DNA of 64,000 nucleotides from Pseudomonas sp. AKS31. GTDB lineage: Bacteria > Pseudomonadota > Gammaproteobacteria > Pseudomonadales > Pseudomonadaceae. The notes below the pieces were generated by a model. The model made no database searches and was not told the DNA's origin. It saw only the letters and a program-made list of their open reading frames with translations. Shown piece after piece: positions 19,563 through 28,607 of this stretch (positions within the stretch are counted from its first letter, which is position 1; each line of letters opens with the position of its first letter). A program made the translations under genes and the position numbers. Location of the stretch: positions 148,180 through 212,179 of the forward strand of contig NZ_JAMLFX010000006.1 of assembly GCF_023634765.1 (NCBI RefSeq). The letters run 5' to 3'.

Positions 19563-21005
19563 TCAGGGTTTGCTGGCGGTTGTGGCGTGCGTTCGTCCGC
19601 TTTCCCAACCGCCGCCCAAGGCGAGGAACAAATCGATCTGGCTCATGGCAACCTGAGTGTTGGCGGCGGCCAGTTGCGCGGTGACATCGGTGTAGGTGCG
19701 AGTCGCCTGCAGGTCGGCGAGGAACGACTCGCGACCGGCCTGGAAGAAGCGGTGGGTCTGGTCGGCCGCCAGTTTCGCCGACTGCTCGGCATCGGCCAGC
19801 GCATCGCGGCGTTGCAGGAGTGCGCTGTACTGGGCCAGACCGGTCTGGGTTTCGCGAATGGCGTTGAGCACCACGCCGTCGAAGTGCGCCAAAGCGCCTT
19901 GGGTCGTGGCTTCAGCCTCGCGGATGCGTGCGCGGGCGCCGTTGGTCGGTACTTTCCAGCTCAGCGACGGGCCGAAGCCCCAGCGGTTGGTCGACGGATC
20001 ACCGAGGTCATCGATGAGACCAACAGTGCCGATGGTCGCGCCGATACTGATGTCCGGATACAACTCGCCAGTGGCGACGCCGATCCCGGCGGTCGCAGCG
20101 GCCAGACGACGTTCGGCCTGACGAATGTCCGGGCGACGTTTGAGCAGCGCAGCGCCATCGCCGACCGGCACCAATTGGGCGATTTTCGGCAATTCGGCGC
20201 AGGTGGCGGTACCGGCCGGCAATTGATCGACCGGTTTCGCCAGCAGCATCGACAGACGGAACAGCCCGGCCTGACGCGCCGCTTCATAACGCGGCAGGTC
20301 GGCGCGCAGGGATTTGAATTGGGTTTGCGAACGGGTGACCTGGGTTTCGTCGCCACGTCCGGCGTCACGCAGACGCTGGATCAGCGTGGTGCTTTGCGAT
20401 TGCAGATCGAGGGAATGCTCGGCGATTTCGCGTTCTTCGTTGGCCGCGCAGACCTGGGTGTAGGCACGGACGACGTCCGCCACCAAAGTGATCCGCGCCG
20501 TGTCTGCCGCGGCCTGGGTCGCATCGGCATTGGCCTTGGCGCCTTCGATGCCACGCTGCAAGGTGCCCCACAGATCGAACTGATAAGAAGCGCTGATGCC
20601 GATGTCGCCGACGTTATCGACCGGGACTTTTTCCGGCAGCAAGAAGGCCTGACCAGACTCTTGCAAACGCTGCGCGCCCATCTTCACACCAGCGCTCCAG
20701 CCGCCCGCTGCTTCGGCCTCATCGACCTGAGCTCGAGCCCGTTGCAGGTTCGCCGCCGCGACGCGCAAATCGGTGTTGGAGGCCATGGCCTGCTGCACCA
20801 GTTGATCCAGCCGCGCATCCTTATAAAGACGCCACCAGTCCGCCGGTACGGGCGCCGACACCACCGGTTTGCCGGCCACTGCCAGTTCACCCTGAAAATC
20901 CTCGCGCTGGACCGCCGCATCCGCCGGCACATGATAATCCGGCCCGACCATCTGACAGGCCGAGAGCATCACGCCCAACCCGGCGATCATCAGCGCCCGG
21001 TTCAT
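19563..21005 (-). CDS. Efflux outer-membrane lipoprotein (NodT/OprM family)
   Basis: 480 residues. The lipobox is LSAC (C17), and two OEP repeats follow (VAAANLQRARAQVDEAEA in the first, DIRQAERRLAAATAGIGVA in the second). It is the outer-membrane channel of a tripartite pump. Its start overlaps the stop of the HlyD gene (ATGA), and it is the last gene of the MarR-FUSC-DUF1656-HlyD-OMF operon. Confidence 0.93.
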   Translation of the reverse strand: MNRALMIAGLGVMLSACQMVGPDYHVPADAAVQREDFQGELAVAGKPVVSAPVPADWWRLYKDARLDQLVQQAMASNTDLRVAAANLQRARAQVDEAEAAGGWSAGVKMGAQRLQESGQAFLLPEKVPVDNVGDIGISASYQFDLWGTLQRGIEGAKANADATQAAADTARITLVADVVRAYTQVCAANEEREIAEHSLDLQSQSTTLIQRLRDAGRGDETQVTRSQTQFKSLRADLPRYEAARQAGLFRLSMLLAKPVDQLPAGTATCAELPKIAQLVPVGDGAALLKRRPDIRQAERRLAAATAGIGVATGELYPDISIGATIGTVGLIDDLGDPSTNRWGFGPSLSWKVPTNGARARIREAEATTQGALAHFDGVVLNAIRETQTGLAQYSALLQRRDALADAEQSAKLAADQTHRFFQAGRESFLADLQATRTYTDVTAQLAAANTQVAMSQIDLFLALGGGWESGRTHATTASKP

Positions 21006-21904
21006 TGCGCGGGCTCCTGCTTGCGGTCGTCGGCTTTCTGGTCGTCGATGATCGAAACGGTGGCGGTACGTCCGGCGATCATGCGGAAGTCTGCCGGCAC
21101 ATCATCAAAGGCAATCCGCACCGGAATCCGCTGCGCCAGCCGCACCCAGCTGAACGCCGGGTTGACGTTGGGCAACAGGTTGCTGCCGCTGGTCCGGTCG
21201 CGGTCTTCGATACCGGCAACAATGCTTTCGACATGCCCGCGCAGTTTGGCGCGGTCACCGATCACACGGATATCCACCGACTGACCGACATGAATGCCGT
21301 CGAGTTTGGTCTCTTCGAAATAGCCGTCGATGTGGAATGAATTGCTGTCGACCACCGACAACACCGGACGCCCGGCGGTGACGAATTCCTGCGGACGCGG
21401 CGCACGATCATTGACGTAACCGTCCACCGGGCTGCGGATCACCGAGCGGTCGAGGTTGAGCTGTGCGCTGTCCACCGCGACCACCGCTTCGGCCAGCGCC
21501 GACTGCGCGCGGGCGACCTTCGACAGGCTTTCTTCCAGTTGCTCGGCCGGCACCAGATTGCCGAGGCCACGATTACGTTTGGCTTCACGCTGGGCCTGGG
21601 CGAGGGTTTCTTCGCGATCGGCGACTGCGGCTTTGGCCTGACGCAGCGCCAGTTTGAAACGGTCCTGGTCGATGCTGAACAGCACCTGGCCGCGCTTGAT
21701 CAACTGGTTGTCTTTCACTTCAACCTGCTGGATCAACCCGGACACGTCCGGGGCGATCTGGATGATGTCGGCGCGAATGTGGCCGTCGCGGGTCCATGGC
21801 GCGAACATGTAATACATGACCATGCGCCAGACGAGGACAACGGCAAAAGTCACGATCAGCAGGGTCAGTACCACGCGACCGATGGTCAAAAACGGTTTTT
21901 TCAT
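21002..21904 (-). CDS. HlyD-family periplasmic adaptor (AaeA-like)
   Basis: 300 residues with one N-terminal membrane anchor (about 8-30). A biotinyl-lipoyl hybrid motif follows (IAPDVSGLIQQVEVKDNQLIKRG), then a short coiled coil and the second lipoyl half (LDRSVIRSPVDGYVNDRAP). It links the inner-membrane FUSC pump to the outer-membrane channel. It overlaps the DUF1656 gene upstream by four bases. Confidence 0.93.
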   Translation of the reverse strand: MKKPFLTIGRVVLTLLIVTFAVVLVWRMVMYYMFAPWTRDGHIRADIIQIAPDVSGLIQQVEVKDNQLIKRGQVLFSIDQDRFKLALRQAKAAVADREETLAQAQREAKRNRGLGNLVPAEQLEESLSKVARAQSALAEAVVAVDSAQLNLDRSVIRSPVDGYVNDRAPRPQEFVTAGRPVLSVVDSNSFHIDGYFEETKLDGIHVGQSVDIRVIGDRAKLRGHVESIVAGIEDRDRTSGSNLLPNVNPAFSWVRLAQRIPVRIAFDDVPADFRMIAGRTATVSIIDDQKADDRKQEPAQ

Positions 21905-22110
21905 GTCATCAGGTATCGACTGAGTGAGTCCACGCCGTACAGCAGTACCGCGTAGAGAGCCACGTTGAACAATGCCCGGTGCCAGACCAGACGGTAAAAG
22001 TGCACGCGCTGAAGTACGCCATGCACCAACAGAAACAGCACATAAGTGATGCCCATCAGCACCAGCAGGGTCGGCAGGAAAATGCCGCTGATGTCCAGAT
22101 CACCGATCAT
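21901..22110 (-). CDS. DUF1656 small membrane protein (AaeX-like)
   Basis: 69 residues with two membrane segments, about 8-28 and 45-62. The motif GDLDISGIFLPTLL near the N-terminus is typical of DUF1656/AaeX proteins, which always lie between FUSC and HlyD genes of aromatic-acid type pumps. The start overlaps the FUSC stop (ATGA). The precise role is unknown. Confidence 0.9.
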   Translation of the reverse strand: MIGDLDISGIFLPTLLVLMGITYVLFLLVHGVLQRVHFYRLVWHRALFNVALYAVLLYGVDSLSRYLMT

Positions 22111-24170
22111 AGGGGCGCTCCTTCGGGCAGCGGTTCTTCGGGCTCGGCGCTGGAGACGAATTCGACGCCGGGCAACAGTGCCAGACGCAAACCGCTCAAG
22201 GCGTGCAACAGATTCAGACGGGTTTCTTCATCGCCCTGGCCATTGAGTGCTCGGCGCGCGCGGTCCATGGTCATCAGCAACGCTGGCGGTGCCGGCAAGC
22301 GTTCGCCGGCCTTGAGGCAGGCGCGGAAATACGCGCCGACTTCACTGACCACTTGCTGCAACAAAGCGTTCGGTGCGCCCGTCACCCGAGGGGTGTAGGC
22401 GAGCAAGTCGAGCAGGTTCAGGCCAACGCGCACTTCGCGCATGGCGATGCCGGTGTCTTGGCCGGTGAGGGCCAGACGCGGCAGGTGCTGCATCAACCGA
22501 TCGAGCAACTGCACGCCTAATTGCCGATGCTCGGCGAGGTTGGCCGGCTCGGTCATGTGGACAATGTCTTTCCAGCTGAAACGGGTCAGGCGCTTGGCCG
22601 CCAACTCCGCACCGAACGGACGCGCCACCAGCGTCCAGATAAACGCGAACAACAGACCTATCGGCCCCGCCAGGTTCGAGTTCACGAAGGCGAAAAAGTC
22701 CGCGTCGTAAGCGCCCTGAATGCTGATGAACGACGAGGTGTTGACCAACGTCAGCAGCATGCCGAGGTAGAAGCGCGGCTGCACGGTCAACGTGCCAACG
22801 CAAATAAACGGGATGGAAAACGCCAGCACCAGCATCGGGAAATCGTGCAGGTTGGGCAGAATCAGAAACAGATAAAGACTGGCGAACAGCACCGACATGC
22901 CGGTCCAGAAAAAGAACCGGTAGATCTGCGGTGCCGGGTCGTCCATCGATGCAAAGAAGCTACACGCCACCGCCGCCAGAATCACCGCGCTGCCGCCGTC
23001 GGGCCAGCCCAGCAGAATCCACAGCACTGAGGCGACGATGATCGCCAGAATCGTCGAGACCACCGAATACAGCATCAACCCGCGATCGATAAACGGTGTC
23101 AGGCGACCGAGGCGCCAGTGGCGATACACCGCGCGCCAGCTGCCTTGGCGCTCGCAGAGAATGGCGTCCTGCAGACTGCGGCAGTCCTGCCACAGATCGA
23201 TGAATTCGCCGAGGCGGTAGATCGAGTTGGAGAACAGCAGTTGCTTGCGATCTTCCAGCGCCTCGGCGCTCGGTTGCAGGGCTTCGAGCTGGTCTTTCAG
23301 TGCTTGCCAGCGCTGGAGATCGGCATCCTGATGGCCGAGCCATTCCCGGGTCGCGGCGAGCAGCGGTGAGAATTTTTCCACCAGTTCGGGCGTGCGTCGC
23401 TCAAGGGCATAGAGCGAATCTTCCAGCGCATCGATCACCGGCAACAGGTGAATCATGCGCCCACGCAGTTCCTTGGTGTTGCGCACGGTTTGCGGCCGCG
23501 CGCCTTCGTGGGGCAGTTGGCCAATCATCAGCTCAAGGCTGTTGAAATTGGCAACCATGGCCATGCGCAGCGCGGTGACTTCTTCGGGCTGCACGTCGCG
23601 ACTGAGAAATTTCAGGCTGTACGTCGTGGCGTCGGCGAACCACTTGCCCACGGCGTCGTTGAACACAGGCGCCAGCCGTCGCGGCCAGAACATCGCACCG
23701 ACCACGGCAGCAACGGCGATGCCGAGGAAAATCTCTTCCGTGCGCGCTTCCGCCACGTCCCACACCGCCAGCGGGTTATCCACCGTCGGCAAGGCAATCA
23801 GCGGCAAGGTGTAACCGGCGAGCATCAACGCATAACTGTTGGCCGTGCGCAGGTGCAGGGACATGAACAGCAAAATCCCCGTCCACAAGGCGATCACCAC
23901 CACCAACACATACGGACTCTGCACGAACATCGGCACAAACAGTACCGCTGCCGCCGCACCAAGAAACGTACCGATTGCCCGGTACAACGCCTTGGAACTG
24001 GTCGGCCCGAGAAACGGGCTGGAGACGATATACACCGTGGCCATCGCCCAATACGGACGCGGCATTTGCATGAGCAGAGCGATGTACAGCGCGGTCATCG
24101 ACGCTGCAAACGTGCGGATCCCGTAGAACCAGTCACGGGCGGGCGGAATGCCGGAGAAAAAACCGTTCAA
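22107..24170 (-). CDS. FUSC-family inner-membrane transporter (AaeB-like)
   Basis: 687 residues: two blocks of about six membrane segments, each followed by a soluble domain, as in AaeB, which exports aromatic carboxylic acids. The conserved opening PPARDWFYGIRTFAASMTALYIA is complete. The start codon is TTG, overlapping the MarR stop as TTGA. The next ATG would remove the first conserved segment, so the rare start is probably real and makes translation depend on MarR translation. The substrate is unknown; aromatic acids or other toxic organic anions are likely. Confidence 0.9.
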   Translation of the reverse strand: MNGFFSGIPPARDWFYGIRTFAASMTALYIALLMQMPRPYWAMATVYIVSSPFLGPTSSKALYRAIGTFLGAAAAVLFVPMFVQSPYVLVVVIALWTGILLFMSLHLRTANSYALMLAGYTLPLIALPTVDNPLAVWDVAEARTEEIFLGIAVAAVVGAMFWPRRLAPVFNDAVGKWFADATTYSLKFLSRDVQPEEVTALRMAMVANFNSLELMIGQLPHEGARPQTVRNTKELRGRMIHLLPVIDALEDSLYALERRTPELVEKFSPLLAATREWLGHQDADLQRWQALKDQLEALQPSAEALEDRKQLLFSNSIYRLGEFIDLWQDCRSLQDAILCERQGSWRAVYRHWRLGRLTPFIDRGLMLYSVVSTILAIIVASVLWILLGWPDGGSAVILAAVACSFFASMDDPAPQIYRFFFWTGMSVLFASLYLFLILPNLHDFPMLVLAFSIPFICVGTLTVQPRFYLGMLLTLVNTSSFISIQGAYDADFFAFVNSNLAGPIGLLFAFIWTLVARPFGAELAAKRLTRFSWKDIVHMTEPANLAEHRQLGVQLLDRLMQHLPRLALTGQDTGIAMREVRVGLNLLDLLAYTPRVTGAPNALLQQVVSEVGAYFRACLKAGERLPAPPALLMTMDRARRALNGQGDEETRLNLLHALSGLRLALLPGVEFVSSAEPEEPLPEGAPL

Positions 24171-24634
24171 GAATTGATCACCACAGGCGAATGAGCCGCT
24201 TCAAAAGCCCTGAGTACCCGAAGCGTAGCTTCCAGATCGCTTTGCTCGATGCCTTCGAGCACCTCATGACGCAAGCGCACCAGTTCGATCTCGACCGCTT
24301 GCACGAGTTCGCGACCGGTGTCGGTGAGGCTCAGACATTTGGCGCGGCGATCCTGGGCATCTTCGGTGCGGCAGACGTAGCCGGAATGGCACAACTGATC
24401 GAGCAGACGCACCAGCGATGGACTCTCCATCCCGGCGGCCTGCGCCACCTGCACCTGGCGCACGCCCTCGCCCAGACGCCCGATCATCAAGAGCGGCACG
24501 GCGCAGGCTTCGGAGATTCCATAGTTGACCAGCGTGGTCTGGCAGATCTTCCGCCAATGCCTGGCGGCCACCACCATGGCACTGCTGATGTTCATCTGGA
24601 GAGCGTCGAGATCGTTCGGCACGAGGAAATGCAT
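24167..24634 (-). CDS. MarR-family transcriptional regulator
   Basis: 155 residues with a central winged helix (VRQVQVAQAAGMESPSLVRLLDQL recognition region, then EDAQDRRAKCLSLTDTG for the wing). It is the first gene of the efflux operon and probably its ligand-sensitive repressor. An inverted repeat GTTAG-N4-CTAAC lies only four bases upstream of its start, a fitting autoregulatory operator. Confidence 0.9.
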   Translation of the reverse strand: MHFLVPNDLDALQMNISSAMVVAARHWRKICQTTLVNYGISEACAVPLLMIGRLGEGVRQVQVAQAAGMESPSLVRLLDQLCHSGYVCRTEDAQDRRAKCLSLTDTGRELVQAVEIELVRLRHEVLEGIEQSDLEATLRVLRAFEAAHSPVVINS

Positions 24635-24637
24635 ACT

Positions 24638-24651
24638 GTTAGTTTGCTAAC
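24638..24651. promoter_or_regulatory. Likely MarR operator
   Basis: GTTAGTTTGCTAAC is an inverted repeat (GTTAG/CTAAC with a 4-base spacer) in an AT-rich stretch immediately upstream of the MarR start. Bound protein would block ribosome-site or promoter access. The assignment is inferred from position. Confidence 0.6.
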
Positions 24652-24737
24652 TATCAATATCGCATTGGAGGGGAATTTCAGTCAAGTTTTGAAACAAATT
24701 GCCTGCTTGCCTGTAGGAATTGGCGCTGAGAGCTTAT

Positions 24738-25019
24738 TCAGCGCTTTTTTGCATTCTCGTAAACACTGCTGCGCTCGCGCTTACCGACTGCGACAACCGA
24801 AACAACAACGCGCTCATCGATCACCTGATAAACCAAGCGATAACCGGGAGCCTTGAGTTTGATTTTGTAGCAGTTCGGCATCCCGTGTAGAGCATCAGCA
24901 GAAACCCTTGGCAGCTTCAACCTCTCGCCCAGCTTCTTTTTGAATTGTTCTCGTAGTGTATGACCCAACTTGTTCCACTCTTCGTGAGCGGATGGCAAAA
25001 ATTCGAGCTTATAGGTCAT
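24738..25019 (-). CDS. RelE/ParE-superfamily toxin
   Basis: 93 residues with the RelE fold: LEFLPSAHEEWNKLG at the start, LRVSADALHGMPNCYKIKL-type centre, then GYRLVYQVIDERVVVSVVAVGKRE. The basic and aromatic residues expected of an mRNA-cleaving RelE enzyme are present (GYRLVYQV, KRERSSVY). It overlaps the antitoxin gene by 11 bases, so toxin translation is coupled to antitoxin. Likely substrate: mRNA on the ribosome. Confidence 0.92.
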   Translation of the reverse strand: MTYKLEFLPSAHEEWNKLGHTLREQFKKKLGERLKLPRVSADALHGMPNCYKIKLKAPGYRLVYQVIDERVVVSVVAVGKRERSSVYENAKKR

Positions 25020-25254
25020 CCAGGCTTACCGGAATTGGCGTCTCATGGCTGCGGGCGCGAACCATTTCAGCAAGCTCCAGATCATCAAGTCGCTCCATCA
25101 TTGCTTCGTACACCTCCGCTGGCACCATATAGCCCATGACGCGATTGTGGTTAAGAACGGCCACGGCCCCGCCATGTGCACCGCTCAGCACTGCGGAAGG
25201 GTTTTTCTTTAATTCTGAGACACTGACAGCCATATCGGCCAGAACGCTTTGCAT
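25009..25254 (-). CDS. Phd/YefM-family antitoxin
   Basis: 81 residues. The N-terminal DNA-binding half has the family pattern MAVSVSELKKNPSAVLS followed by AVAVLNHNRVMGYMVPAEVYE. The C-terminal tail (LDDLELAEMVRARSHETPI) should wrap the RelE toxin. The ATG at 25254 is used because the 5-codon extension would need TTG. A perfect palindrome lies upstream. Confidence 0.93.
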   Translation of the reverse strand: MQSVLADMAVSVSELKKNPSAVLSGAHGGAVAVLNHNRVMGYMVPAEVYEAMMERLDDLELAEMVRARSHETPIPVSLDDL

Positions 25255-25261
25255 AATAAAA

Positions 25262-25277
25262 GACCTCAATTGAGGTC
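25262..25277. promoter_or_regulatory. Operator of the toxin-antitoxin operon
   Basis: GACCTCAATTGAGGTC is a perfect 16-base palindrome, ending 7 bases upstream of the antitoxin ATG. Its right half also supplies a GAGG ribosome site. A half-conserved copy, CTCAATTGA, lies at 25319-25327. Phd-type antitoxins repress by binding such palindromes. Confidence 0.8.
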
Positions 25278-25348
25278 GTTATTTTGGTCTATTTTTTGAT
25301 CCTCAACAACCGTTCCACTCAATTGAATGACAAGAGGTTGACGTCCAG

Positions 25349-25594
25349 TCAGCCCTCCCGTCCCTTTCTCAACAACACATCCAACTGATCCACCACCTCC
25401 GCCCAATCGGCGTCATCCAGAATTTCGTCCCGTAAAAACTGCGACTGGCTCTTCGACCAGAAAAACGCATCAGCCAAATGCAATTCGGGTTTTAGCGGGG
25501 AATGGGTAGCAATGAATTGCTCGATGCTGGTCGGGTCGTTGTCCAGGCCGAGTTGTTTGAACAGGGAGGGCAGGCTGTGATTTGGGTTTTCCAT
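25349..25594 (-). CDS. DUF2789 family protein
   Basis: An 81-residue soluble protein. It opens with HSLPSLFKQLGLDNDP and continues with FIATHSPL and LADAFFWSKSQSQFLRDEILDDADWAEVVDQLD, a pattern I associate with the DUF2789 family of gamma-proteobacteria. AGGAATAG precedes the ATG. The function is unknown. It is a single gene between the toxin-antitoxin promoter and a REPIN. Confidence 0.75.
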   Translation of the reverse strand: MENPNHSLPSLFKQLGLDNDPTSIEQFIATHSPLKPELHLADAFFWSKSQSQFLRDEILDDADWAEVVDQLDVLLRKGREG

Positions 25595-25632
25595 TGAGCT
25601 ATTCCTTCAAAATCCTGGTGTGTGGAGGATTA

Positions 25633-25697
25633 TTCGCGAGCAAGCTCGCTCGCACAGGGGAATGCGATCAACCTGTGGGAGCGAGCCTGCTCGCGAA
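25633..25697. repeat. REPIN of family C
   Basis: Inverted arms TCGCGAGCAAGCTCGCTCGC and GCGAGCCTGCTCGCGA, with CACAGG/CCTGTG inside, form a hairpin in the gap between the DUF2789 and YbaK genes. The bases at the left window edge (TCGCTCCCACA, 1-11) look like the end of another such element. Confidence 0.85.
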
Positions 25698-25722
25698 GGC
25701 GTCAGTGCCGGCGCCACAGAGC

Positions 25723-26184
25723 CTAATCACTCAACTCCCGAACCTCGGCATGGGGCACCATTTTCAGAAACTCCGGCATGCTCATGTGCAGCAGATAGTT
25801 GTGGTTGCCCGCCTCCAGATAGATATCTTTCTGCCGCGTCAGCAACGGGTCGATGACCATGTCCAGGCCATAGGAATCACCCAGCGGCGGCACTGCGCCG
25901 CGTTCGCAGTCGTCGAAGATATGCGCCAAGTTGCTTTCGCGGGTCAGTTGCCATTCGCCGCGGGCGCGTACCTTGCTCAGGTCCAGATGACGGCTGGCCG
26001 GCAGCACGGCCATCAAGTAGTGCCCGTGGTGATCGTCGAGGATGATCGATTTGGCCACGCGCTCGGCGGGCACCCCGGCGACCCGTGCGGTTTCCAGGCT
26101 GCTGGACGAATGTCGGTGGGCGACGATGTCGTATTCGCAGTGCGCCCGGTTCAGGCTGCTCTGCACCTTTTTAGCCATACGCAT
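25723..26184 (-). CDS. YbaK/ProX-type aminoacyl-tRNA deacylase domain protein
   Basis: 153 residues starting at ATG 26184 after GAGGTGCATC. The fold is the YbaK/EbsC domain: conserved AERVAKSIILDD with the active-site lysine, then ILDDHHGHYLMAVLPASRHLDL and the glycine loop AVPPLGDSYGLDMVID. Such enzymes hydrolyse wrongly charged tRNAs (for example Ala- or Cys-tRNA(Pro)). Which tRNA is the target here cannot be told. Confidence 0.85.
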   Translation of the reverse strand: MRMAKKVQSSLNRAHCEYDIVAHRHSSSSLETARVAGVPAERVAKSIILDDHHGHYLMAVLPASRHLDLSKVRARGEWQLTRESNLAHIFDDCERGAVPPLGDSYGLDMVIDPLLTRQKDIYLEAGNHNYLLHMSMPEFLKMVPHAEVRELSD

Positions 26185-26358
26185 GATGCACCTCGGTGTT
26201 GCGCTGAACGGTGGTTGCCGTGTCTTTGAGTCTAGTTCGGCGAGGGGGTGGCGCAGGAAATTCCGCTCACTGGACACATCCGCACATTGATCAACATTCA
26301 GCCAGTGCCACCCTCAACTAGACTGTAAGAACCAGACATGACGCTCGCGGAGGGTCAC

Positions 26359-26889
26359 GTGAACAGTCGATGTTGTGCGTTTGCCTTGCTCCTGCTGGTC
26401 AGCGGCTCAGCCCTCGCCGCCGATAGTTCGTTGCCGCCGATGAGTCCGGCCGGGTTGTGGTTGATTACGTTGGGCATCGTTCTTCTGATCGCCGAAGCCG
26501 CGCTGCCCAACTACGGAGTGATCGGGCTGGGCGGGATCATCATGTTCGTGATCGGCGCGCTGATTCTCAGCAACGCCGAACTGCCCGTGCCGCTGATGAT
26601 CGGCCTCGGCCTGATCAGCGCCCTGCTGTTGATCGCGCTGCTGATCCGCGCCCTGAAAACTCGTCCGCGCCACGCCGTCAGTGGCGACGCCGGCCTGCTC
26701 GGCAGTGTGACCGCGATCACCACGGTGCAACCGGGCGATGCGCGTAATGGTTGGGTGCAACTGCAAGGTGAGCGCTGGCAAGTGCTCAGCGCGACACCGC
26801 TGCACACCGGGCAACCGGTACGCGTGGTGGCGCGCAAGGGATTGTTGCTGCAAGTGGCCGCGACTGACGCGGCGCCACTCGGAGAGTGA
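26359..26889 (+). CDS. NfeD-like membrane protein (slipin partner)
   Basis: 176 residues. A signal/anchor segment is followed by three more membrane segments (about 33-100) and a C-terminal OB-fold domain ([19 protein letters not shown]). The short NfeD form lacks the ClpP-like protease domain. The GTG at 26359 is chosen because GGAGGG lies five bases ahead. It overlaps the ribosome site of the next gene, a slipin, forming the conserved NfeD-stomatin pair thought to organise membrane microdomains. Confidence 0.88.
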   Translation: MNSRCCAFALLLLVSGSALAADSSLPPMSPAGLWLITLGIVLLIAEAALPNYGVIGLGGIIMFVIGALILSNAELPVPLMIGLGLISALLLIALLIRALKTRPRHAVSGDAGLLGSVTAITTVQPGDARNGWVQLQGERWQVLSATPLHTGQPVRVVARKGLLLQVAATDAAPLGE

Positions 26890-26891
26890 TC

Positions 26892-27650
26892 ATGGGTCTG
26901 CAAATCGGTTTTGTTGCGCTGCTGTTACTGGTCATTGCCTTGGCCGGCTCGACGTTTCGCATCCTGCGTGAATACGAGCGCGGCGTGGTGTTCCAGCTCG
27001 GCCGCTTTTGGCAGGTAAAAGGCCCAGGCCTGATCCTGCTGATCCCGGTGGTCCAGCAAATGGTCCGGGTCGACCTGCGCACCGTGGTGCTCGACGTGCC
27101 GCCGCAGGACGTGATCACCCGCGACAACGTCTCGGTCAAAGTCAACGCCGTATTGTATTTCCGCGTGCTCGATCCGCAGAAGGCGATCATTCAGGTCGAG
27201 GATTATCTTTCCGCCACCAGCCAGTTGGCGCAAACCACCCTGCGCGCAGTCCTCGGCAAACATGAACTGGATGAGCTGCTGGCCGAACGCGAACAGTTGA
27301 ACATCGACATCCAGCAGGTACTCGACGCGCAGACCGATGCCTGGGGGATCAAGGTCGCCAACGTCGAGATCAAGCATGTCGATCTCAACGAATCGATGGT
27401 TCGCGCCATCGCCAAACAGGCCGAAGCCGAACGCGAGCGTCGGGCCAAGGTGATTCACGCCGAAGGCGAACTGCAAGCCTCGGAAAAACTCATGCAGGCA
27501 GCAGAAATGCTCGGTCGCCAGCCCGGGGCAATGCAGTTGCGCTATATGCAGACCTTGAGTTCGATTGCCGGGGACAAGAGTTCGACGATTGTCTTTCCGC
27601 TGCCGATCGAATTGCTCAAAGGCATGGCGGATTTGTCCGGCAAGTCATGA
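26892..27650 (+). CDS. Slipin / stomatin-like SPFH protein
   Basis: 252 residues. One N-terminal membrane segment is followed by the SPFH/band-7 domain ([42 protein letters not shown]) and a helical oligomerisation stretch ([22 protein letters not shown]). It starts two bases past the NfeD stop. Its end overlaps the convergent sulfotransferase gene by six bases. Confidence 0.92.
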   Translation: MGLQIGFVALLLLVIALAGSTFRILREYERGVVFQLGRFWQVKGPGLILLIPVVQQMVRVDLRTVVLDVPPQDVITRDNVSVKVNAVLYFRVLDPQKAIIQVEDYLSATSQLAQTTLRAVLGKHELDELLAEREQLNIDIQQVLDAQTDAWGIKVANVEIKHVDLNESMVRAIAKQAEAERERRAKVIHAEGELQASEKLMQAAEMLGRQPGAMQLRYMQTLSSIAGDKSSTIVFPLPIELLKGMADLSGKS

Positions 27651-28607
27651 AGCAAACCCTGTGGCGCACAGACGAAGCTTTTCCAACGCCTCGTAGGGCG
27701 CTCGAGTGTAATTCTGTACGTGCATTCGCAACATTGCTGAAGCTTCGCGACGTTTGTCGTCGCCATCGGCAATGAACGCTTGCGAGGGCTGTTTCGCATG
27801 CTGCGCGGTCGCGGCAAAGACCTGTTTGCACTGTTCATCGTTCAGGCGGAAAAACCTGGCCAACCGCCCCGCCATCGCCTCGGGCAACTCGCTGTAACTG
27901 ACCGGTAAACCACCCGAGTCACGGCAATGCATCACCCCCGCCGCCAACAATCGCCCCAAGCGTCGGGCGATGAATTCTTCGCGCCCTTCGAACGGCAAAC
28001 CATCCTCCAATACGCAATCACCGAGCATCCCCGGTACCATGTGCATCCCCGGCCGGCGCAGATGAGAAACGGCAATTTCCAAAGGATCGCGATAGAGAAA
28101 CAGCCACGGCGTATCTGCGAAACAGTCCTGCAGCAGCGGCCATTCACCGATGTTCCAGGCGTCGAGTTTGATCACCAGGCGCTGTTCCACACCGCGCCGG
28201 CGCTGACCATAGGCCGAGAGCAACCCGACGATGGCGGCCCGGCGTTCGGCGGCGGGTAAATCACTGCGTAACAAGGCGTCCAGCGGCGGTGGCTCGGACA
28301 CGACGATGTGGTCGTCGAGTCGGGCGAGCATCTGGCTGATCAGCGTCGAACCGCAACGCGAGGCGTGCAGCACAAATGCACTCGGTGCAAGCCCAGGGCT
28401 CTGCGTTTGCCATTCACTCAGCGCTGCCAAAGACGTCTGGCGCCGAAACGCCTGATTGAACGGCAGCCGTAATGCATCCTCGACCGCATCGCGAAAGAAC
28501 GGCTGATGCAGCGCCGTGTCACCGAACCAGCACCAATCCACCTGCCACTGCCCGTCAACCGGCCAGACACGAATCGGCAACCAGCCGTCGAAATTCAACC
28601 GCTCCAT
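27645..28607 (-). CDS. Sulfotransferase-like protein 1
   Basis: 320 residues. The PAPS 5'-phosphosulfate loop is visible at 81-91 ([11 protein letters not shown]), and a 3'-phosphate site is likely at [18 protein letters not shown]. The N-terminal 75 residues are an extra domain of unknown role. It starts inside the end of the hydroxylase gene (13-base overlap), so it is the last gene of a coupled TolC-CysC-hydroxylase-sulfotransferase set. It should transfer sulfate from PAPS to an unknown acceptor. The nearby giant repeat protein, a peptide or a glycan are all possible. An ATG four codons upstream is an alternative start. Confidence 0.78.
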   Translation of the reverse strand: MERLNFDGWLPIRVWPVDGQWQVDWCWFGDTALHQPFFRDAVEDALRLPFNQAFRRQTSLAALSEWQTQSPGLAPSAFVLHASRCGSTLISQMLARLDDHIVVSEPPPLDALLRSDLPAAERRAAIVGLLSAYGQRRRGVEQRLVIKLDAWNIGEWPLLQDCFADTPWLFLYRDPLEIAVSHLRRPGMHMVPGMLGDCVLEDGLPFEGREEFIARRLGRLLAAGVMHCRDSGGLPVSYSELPEAMAGRLARFFRLNDEQCKQVFAATAQHAKQPSQAFIADGDDKRREASAMLRMHVQNYTRAPYEALEKLRLCATGFAS

